Assembly (NCBI GenBank): GCA_020796225.1 | Contig: CM036755.1 | Location: forward strand, 43,194,306-43,258,305 | DNA from: Arion vulgaris | Taxonomy: Eukaryota; Mollusca; Gastropoda; Stylommatophora; Arionidae | Length of the DNA: 64,000 nt | Direction of reading: 5' to 3' | Part shown: piece by piece, positions 55,419 through 64,000 of the stretch | Position numbering within the stretch: position 1 is the first letter of the stretch | How the letters are laid out: every line of letters begins with the position of its first letter | Translations under genes and position numbers: made by a program | The notes under the pieces: model-generated | Seen by the model: the letters and a program-made list of their open reading frames with translations, nothing else | Databases searched by the model: none | Told to the model about the DNA's origin: nothing

Positions 55419-55424
55419 TGTTGA

Positions 55425-56790
55425 CTATTGTAACAATATGTTACTAAGTAAACAGGTTATGATCTGCTGTTTGTAACATATGTTACTAAGTAAACAGGTT
55501 AGTGATCTCTGAGTTGTAACAATATGTTACTAAGTAAACAGGTTAGTGATCTGACTAGCTGTAACAAAGTGTTACTAAGTAACAGGTTAGTGATCTGACT
55601 AGTTGTAACAATATTTACAGTAAAACAGGTTAGTGATCTGACTAGTTGTAACAAGTGTTTTTAGTAAACAGGTTAGTGATCTGACTATTGTAACAAGGTG
55701 TTACTAGGAAACAGGTTAGTGATCTGCTAGTTGTAAAAAGTGTTACTAAGTAAACAGGTTAGTGATCTGATAGTTGTAACAAGTATGTTACTAAGTAAAC
55801 AGGTTAGTGATCTGGCTAGCTGTAACAAAGTGTTACTAAGTAAACAGGTTAGTGATCTGACTAGTTGTAACAAGGTGTTACTAAGTAAACAGGTTAGTGA
55901 TCTGGCTAGCTGTAACAATATGTTACTAAGTAAACAGGTTAGTGATCTGCTAGTTGTAACAATATGTTACTAGAAACAGGTTAGTGATCTGGCTAGTTGT
56001 AACAAAGTGTTACTAAGTAAACAGGTTAGTGATCTGGCTAGCTGTAACAAAGTGTTACTAAGTAAACAGGTTAGTGATCTGGCTAGCTGTAACAATATGT
56101 TACTAAGTAAACAGGTTAGTGATCTGGCTAGCTGTAACAAAGTGTTACTAAGTAAACAGGTTAGTGATCTGCTAGTTGTAACAATATGTTACTAAGTAAA
56201 CAGGTTAGTGATCTGGCTAGCTGTAAAAAAGTGTTACTAAGTAAACAGGTTAGTGATCTGGCTAGTTGTAACAATATGTTACTAAGTAAACAGGTTAGTG
56301 ATCTGGCTAGTTGTAACAAAGTGTTACTAAGTAAACAGGTTAGTGATCTGGCTAGCTGTAACAAAGTGTTACTAAGTAAACAGGTTAGTGATCTGGCTAG
56401 TTGTAACAACATGTTACTAAGTAAACAGGTTAGTGATCTGGCTAGCTGTAACAAAGTGTTACTAAGTAAACAGGTTAGTGATCTGGCTAGTTGTAACAAT
56501 ATGTTACTAAGTAAACAGGTTAGTGATCTGGCTAGCTGTAAAAAAGTGTTACTAAGTAAACAGGTTAGTGATCTGGCTAGTTGTAACAATATGTTACTAA
56601 GTAAACAGGTTAGTGATCTGGCTAGTTGTAACAAAGTGTTACTAAGTAAACAGGTTAGTGATCTGGCTAGTTGTAACAATATGTTACTAAGTAAACAGGT
56701 TAGTGATCTGGCTAGTTGTAACAAAGTGTTACTAAATAAACAGGTTAGTGATCTGGCTAGTTGTAACAAAGTTTACTAAGTAAACAGGTT
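55425..56790 (+). repeat. Minisatellite, 45-bp unit, about 30 copies
   Basis: The unit is gttactaagtaaacaggtta, gtgatctggctagttgtaac and aatat or aaagt. 45 is a multiple of three and stop-free on both strands. It starts within 10 bases of the end of the exon at 55324, and the first unit is fused to cagtgttgactattgtaac, so it may also be donor-seeded, but the donor is not certain. Confidence 0.96.
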
Positions 56791-56924
56791 AGTTCAATAT
56801 TCATCTGACACATACGGTTAGTCACCTGCTACTACCACTGTTACTACAAGAAGGCTATATCAAAACTAGAAATACTTAAGCGAAGCAATAAGAGAAGAAT
56901 TCACTTAAGAACACTATCAATATA

Positions 56925-59900
56925 ACCTGTCAAATATCAAGTATTTGACCAGAAGACTTCATATACTGACCATTACCGATAGCAAATATCAAGTGCACTA
57001 TATTGACCAGAAGATCAAGTTTGACATGATATGACCATTACCGATATCAAATATCAAGTATTTGACCAGAAGACTTGCATATACTGCATTACGTAAGAAA
57101 TATCAGTATTTGACGAAGACTTGCATATACTGACATTAATAGCATATCAGATTTGACAGAAGACTTATATCACATTACCGATAGCAATATAAGTATTTGA
57201 CCAGAAGACTTGCATATACTGACCATTACCGATAGCAAATATCAAGTATTTGACAGAAGACTTCATATACTGCATTACATAGAAATATCAATTATTTGAC
57301 CAGAAGACTTGCATATACACCATTACTATAGAAAATATAATTTGACCAGAAGACTTGCATATACCGACCATTACCGATAGCAAATATCAAGTATTTGACC
57401 AGAAGACTTGCATATACTGACCATTACCGATAGCAAATATCAAGTATTTGACCAGAAGACTTGCATATACCGACCATTACCGATAGCAAATATCAAGTAT
57501 TTGACCAGAAGACTTGCATATACTGACCATTACCGATAGCAAATATCAATTATTTGACCAGAAGACTTGCATATACTGACCATTACCGATAGCAAATATC
57601 AAGTATTTGACCAGAAGACTTGCATATACTGACCATTACCGATAGCAAATATCAAGTATTTGACCAGAAGACTTGCATATACTGACCATTACCGATAGCA
57701 AATATCAATTATTTGACCAGAAGACTTGCATATACTACCATTACGATAGCAAATATCAAGTATTTGACCAGAAGACTTGCATATACTGACCATTACCGAT
57801 AGCAAATATCAAGTATTTGACCAGAAGACTTGCATATACTGACATTACCGATAGCAAATATCAAGTATTTGACCAGTGATATTGACTTACGATACTTCAA
57901 TTGACGAACTATACCCATTAGTAGCAATATCAAGTATTTGACCAGAAGACTTGCATATACTGACCATTACGATAGCAAATATCAAGTATTTGACCAGAAG
58001 ACTTGCATATACTGACCATTACCGATAGCAAATATCAAGTATTTGACCAGAAGACTTGCATATACTGACATTACCGATAGCAAATATCAAGTATTTGACC
58101 AGAAGACTTGCATATACTGACCATTACCGATAGCAAATATCAAGTATTTGACCAGAAGACTTGCATATACTGACCATTACCGATAGCAAATATCAAGTAT
58201 TTGACCAGAAGACTTGCATATACTGACCATTACGATAGCAAATATCAAGTATTTGACCAGAAGACTTGCATATACTGACCATTACCGATAGCAAATATCA
58301 AGTATTTGACAGAAGACTTGCATATACTGACATTACGATAGCAAATATCAAGTATTTGACCAGAAGACTTGCATATACTGACATTACGATGCAAATATCA
58401 AGATTTGACCAGAAGACTAGCATATACTGACGCATTACCGTAGCAAATCATCAAGTATTTGACAGAAGACTTGCATATACTGCCATATACATTCGATAGT
58501 AAATCAATATTTGACCAGAAGACTTGCATATACTGACCATTACCGATAGCAAATATCAAGTATTTGACCAGAAGACTTGCATATACTGACCATTACATGT
58601 CAAATATCAATATTTGACCAGAAGACTTGCATATACTGACCATTACCGATAGCAAATATCAAGTATTTGACAGAAGACGCAATATACTTGACAGCTAATT
58701 GTACGTCGATAGCAAATATCAAGTATTTGACCAGAAGACTTGCTATACTGACATTACGATAGCAAATATCAAGTTTGACCAGAAGACTTCATATACTGAC
58801 CATTACCATAGCAAATATCAATATTTGACCAGAAGACTTGCATATACTAACTCATTACATAGCAAATATCAAGTATTTGACCAGAAGACTTCATATAGAC
58901 ACTTACCGATAGCAAATATCAAGTATTTGACCAGAAGACTTGATATACTGACATTACGATAGCAAATATCAAGTTTGACCAGAAGACTTGCATATACTGA
59001 CATTAGAGTAGCAAATATCAGTATTTGACCAGAAGACTTGCATATCTGACCATGTAACAGATAGCAAATATCAAGTATTTGACAGAAGACTTGAATATGA
59101 CCATTACGATAGCAATATCAAGTATTTGACCAGAAGACTTGATATACTGACCATTACGATAGAATATCAAGTATTTACAGAAGATTGCATATACAGATGA
59201 CCTATTACTGCAAAATCAAGTATTTGACAGTAACTTGCATATACTGACATTACCGATAGCTAAATATCAAGTATTTGACCAGAAACTGATATGACTGCAT
59301 TGAACAATATTTACCAGAGAACATATACTGCTATAGAAATATAAGTATTTGACCAGTAAGACTTGCATATACTGAGATTACTATGAAATATCAATATTTG
59401 ACCAGAAGACTTGCATATACTGGCATACGATAGCAAATATAGTTTGACCAGAAGACTTGCATATGACTGCACATTCCGATAGCAAATATAGTATTGACAG
59501 AAGACAGTTCATATCTGGCTCATTACCGATAGCAAATATAGTTATTTGACAGAAGACTGTATATGATCCTTACGATAGCAAATAAGTATTTGACAGAAAC
59601 GTGTTATGATCTGACATTCGTAACAATATCAGTTACTTGAAGAAGACATTATGATTACCTGACAGTTTACGATAGCAAACAGTAAGTATTGACCAGAAGA
59701 CTGCAATACTGACATTACCATACAATATCAAGCTATTTAACAGAAGATGTATACTGACATTATCCTGATGCAAATATCAAGTATTTGACCAGAAGACTGC
59801 ATATACGTGATCATTAGCGTAGCAAATATCAAGTATTTGACGAGACTTGCATATAGACATTACCATAGCAAATATCAAGATTTGACCAGAAGACTTGCAT

Positions 59901-62900
59901 ATACTGACATTACATAGCATATATCAATATTTGACCAGAAGAACTTAGTATATACTGACCATTACGATAGCAATATCAAGTATTTGACAGAAGACTTATA
60001 TACTGACTATTACAATAGCAAATATCAGTATTTGACCAGAAGACTATTACTGACATTACGATAGCAAATATCAAGTATTTGACCAGAAGACTGCATATAC
60101 TGACCATTACGATAGCAAATATCAAGTATTTGACCAGAAGACTTGCATATACTGACCATTACCGATATGCAAATATCAAGTATTTGACCAGAAGACTTCA
60201 TATACTGACCATTACCGATAGCAAATATCAAGTATTTGACCAGAAGACTTGCATATACTGACCATTACCGATAGCAAATATCAAGTATTTGACCAGAAGA
60301 CTTGCATATACTGACCATTACCGATAGCAAATATCAAGTATTTGACCAGAAGACTTGCATATACTGACCATTACCGATAGCAAATATCAAGTATTTGACC
60401 AGAAGACTTGCATATACTGACCATTACCGATAGCAAATATCAAGTATTTGACCAGAAGACTTGCATATACTGACCATTACCGATAGCAAATATCAAGTAT
60501 TTGACCAGAAGACTTGCATATACTGACCATTACCGATAGCAAATATCAAGTATTTGACCAGAAGACTTGCATATACTGACCATTACCGATAGCAAATATC
60601 AAGTATTTGACCAGAAACTGATATACTGACATTACATAGCATATCAATATTTGACGAAGCTTCATATCGACCATACGATAGCAAATATCAAGTATTTGAC
60701 CAGAAGACTTGCATATACTGACCATTACCGATAGCAAATATCAAGTATTTGACCAGAAGACTTGCATATACTGACCATTACCGATAGCAAATATCAAGTA
60801 TTTGACCAGAAGACTTGCATATACTGACCATTACCGATAGCAAATATCAATATTTGACCAGAAGACTTGCATATACTGACCATTACCGATAGCAAATATC
60901 AAGTATTTGACCAGAAGACTTGCATATACTGACCATTACCGATAGCAAATATCAAGTATTTGACCAGAAGACTTGCATATACTGACCATTACCGATAGCA
61001 AATATCAAGTATTTGACCAGAAGACTTGCATATACTGACCATTACGATAGCAAATATCAAGTATTTGACCAGAAGACTTGCATATACTGACCATTACCGA
61101 TAGCAAATATCAAGTATTTGACCAGAAGACTTGCATATACTGACCATTACCGATAGCAAATATCAAGTATTTGACCAGAAGACTTGCATATACTGACCAT
61201 TACCGATAGCAAATATCAAGTATTTGACCAGAAGACTTGCATATACTGACCATTACCGATAGCAAATATCAAGTATTTGACCAGAAGACTTGCATATACT
61301 GACATTACCGATAGCAAATATCAATATTTGACCAGAAGACTTGCATATACTGACCATTACCGATAGCAAATATCAAGTATTTGACCAGAAGACTTGCATA
61401 TACTGACCATTACGATAGCAAATATCAAGTATTTGACCAGAAGACTTGCATATACTGACCATTACCGATAGCAAATATCAAGTATTTGACCAGAAGACTT
61501 GCATATACCGACCATTACCGATAGCAAATATCAAGTATTTGACCAGAAGACTTGCATATACTGACCATTACCGATAGCAAATATCAATTATTTGACCAGA
61601 AGACTTGCATATACTGACCATTACCGATAGCAAATATCAAGTATTTGACCAGAAGACTTGCATATACTGACCATTACCGATAGCAAATATCAAGTATTTG
61701 ACCAGAAGACTTGCATATACTGACCATTACCGATAGCAAATATCAATATTTGACCAGAAGACTTGCATATACTGACCATTACCGATAGCAAATATCAAGT
61801 ATTTGACCAGAAGACTTGCATATACTGACCATTACCGATAGCAAATATCAAGTATTTGACCAGAAGACTTGCATATACTGACCATTACCGATAGCAAATA
61901 TCAAGTATTTGACCAGAAGACTTGCATATACTGACCATTACCGATAGCAAATATCAAGTATTTGACCAGAAGACTTGCATATACTGACCATTACCGATAG
62001 CAAATATCAAGTATTTGACCAGAAGACTTGCATATACTGACCATTACCGATAGCAAATATCAAGTATTTGACCAGAAGACTTGCATATACTGACCATTAC
62101 CGATAGCAAATATCAAGTATTTGACCAGAAGACTTGCATATACTGACCATTACCGATAGCAAATATCAAGTATTTGACCAGAAGACTAGCATATACTGAC
62201 CATTACCGATAGCAAATATCAAGTATTTGACCAGAAGACTTGCATATACTGACCATTACCGATAGCAAATATCAAGTATTTGACCAGAAGACTTGCATAT
62301 ACTGACCATTACCGATAGCAAATATCAAGTATTTGACCCAGAAGACATTCATATACTGACCATTACCGATAGCAAATATCAAGTATTTGACCAGAAGACT
62401 TGCATATACTGACCATTACCGATAGCAAATATCAAGTATTTGACCAGAAGACTTGCTATATACAATATGACCGAATTCACCGATAGCAAATATCAAGTAT
62501 TTGACCAGAAGACTTGCATATACTGACCATTACCGATAGCAAATATCAAGTATTTGACCAGAAGACTTGCATATACTGACCATTACCGATATCAAATATC
62601 AAGTATTTGACCAGAAGACTTGCATATACTGACCATTACCGATAGCAAATATCAAGTATTTGACCAGAAGACTTGCATATACTGACCATTACCGATAGCA
62701 AATATCAAGTATTTGACCAGAAGACTTGCATATACTGACCATTACCGATAGCAAATATCAAGTATTTGACCAGAAGACTTGCATATACTGACCATTACCG
62801 ATAGCAAATATCAAGTATTTGACCAGAAGACTTGCATATACTGACCATTACCGATAGCAAATATCAAGTATTTGACCAGAAGACTTGCATATACTGACCA

Positions 62901-64000
62901 TTACCGATAGCAAATATCAAGTATTTGACCAGAAGACTTGCATATACTGACCATTACCGATAGCAAATATCAAGTATTTGACCAGAAGACTTGCATATAC
63001 TGACCATTACCGATAGCAAATATCAAGTATTTGACCAGAAGACTTGCATATACTGACCATTACCGATAGCAAATATCAAGTATTTGACCAGAAGACTTGC
63101 ATATACTGACCATTACCGATAGCAAATATCAAGTATTTGACCAGAAGACTTGCATATACTGACCATTACCGATAGCAAATATCAAGTATTTGACCAGAAG
63201 ACTTGCATATACTGACCATTACCGATAGCAAATATCAAGTATTTGACCAGAAGACTTGCATATACTGACCATTACCGATAGCAAATATCAAGTATTTGAC
63301 CAGAAGACTTGCATATACTGACCATTACCGATAGCAAATATCAAGTATTTGACCAGAAGACTTGCATAACTACCTGAGCAATCATATTGACCAAGACTGA
63401 TATACGACAATATCTGAAATCAGTTTTGACCAGAAGACTTGCATATACTGACCATTACCGATAGCAAATATCAAGTATTTGACCAGAAGACTTGCATATA
63501 CTGACCATTACCGATAGCAAATATCAAGTATTTGACCAGAAGACTTGCATATACTGACCATTACCGATAGCAAATATCAAGTATTTGACCAGAAGACTTG
63601 CATATACTGACCATTACCGATAGCAAATATCAAGTATTTGACCAGAAGACTTGCATATACTGACCATTACCGATAGCAAATATCAAGTATTTGACCAGAA
63701 GACTTGCATATACTGACCATTACCGATAGCAAATATCAAGTATTTGACCAGAAGACTTGCATATACTGACCATTACCGATAGCAAATATCAAGTATTTGA
63801 CCAGAAGACTTGCATATACTGACCATTACCGATAGCAAATATCAAGTATTTGACCAGAAGACTTGCATATACTGACCATTACCGATAGCAAATATCAAGT
63901 ATTTGACCAGAAGACTTGTATATACTGACCATTACCGATAGCAAATATCAAGTATTTGACCAGAAGACTTGCATATACTGACCATTACCGATAGCAAATA
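56925..64000 (+). repeat. 53-bp satellite-like array, about 130 copies, runs off the window
   Basis: The unit is ttgaccagaagacttgcata, tactgaccattaccgatagc and aaatatcaagtat. 60.1-63.3 kb is nearly perfect; 57.0-57.4 and 58.3-60.1 kb are full of single-base losses. Its full length is unknown. Confidence 0.97.

Overview
This is eukaryotic genomic DNA, AT-rich, from an invertebrate; I think a mollusc or other lophotrochozoan, from the style of the non-LTR retrotransposons, the tRNA-derived SINEs and the protein similarity, but the species is not determinable by reading. There is no sign of a prokaryotic or viral genome.

One host gene fills most of the window. On the + strand, 21 short exons from 2961 to about 55418 encode a single-copy-type INPP5B/OCRL inositol polyphosphate 5-phosphatase: an N-terminal PH-like domain (2961-7988), a linker (11436-15896), the Mg2+-dependent 5-phosphatase domain (about 17808-32574, all catalytic motifs visible), an ASH domain (33860-43404) and the start of the RhoGAP-like domain (47889-about 55418). 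The true start and the end of the RhoGAP-like domain lie outside the window. Reading frames and intron phases chain from exon to exon, apart from a few small defects that look like assembly errors (11436-11627, 17808-17900, 32441-32574). Two introns carry exact minor-spliceosome (U12-type) 5' splice sites: one GT-AG (42256-43293), one starting with AT (49892-about 55329).

The introns are an exceptional landscape of over 40 different tandem minisatellites with 17-108 bp units. The largest are 18.1-22.0 kb (34 bp), 34.5-36.9 kb (37 bp), 38.2-40.5 kb (68 bp) and 56.9-64.0 kb (53 bp, running off the end). The most striking signal is that at least nine arrays abut, and are evidently seeded from, exon-intron junctions of this gene. 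Their units repeat the real 5' or 3' splice site, often with bases of the exon. In several, every unit reads AG|GT, so it resembles both an acceptor and a donor, as a recursive-splicing ratchet point does. Two further arrays are seeded from retrotransposon coding sequence (14.1-14.4 kb and 33.25-33.56 kb).

The rest is retrotransposon debris. There are RNase H-bearing LINE fragments with (GAA)n tails (31-1440, 14.3-14.8, 23.4-23.9, 25.8-26.7 kb), minus-strand EN/RT LINE remnants (8.2-9.7, 28.6-29.0, 32.7-33.6, 37.4-38.0, 40.5-40.9, 53.8-54.3 kb), two copies of one LINE (44.4-45.8 and 50.1-53.8 kb), and a 3.19 kb EN-RT LINE nested inside the second with a 12-bp target duplication. There are also three copies of a roughly 263-bp non-autonomous retroposon with target duplications, and several SINE-like elements, some inserted inside minisatellites. 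The long open frames across the arrays are by-products of stop-free repeats, not genes.
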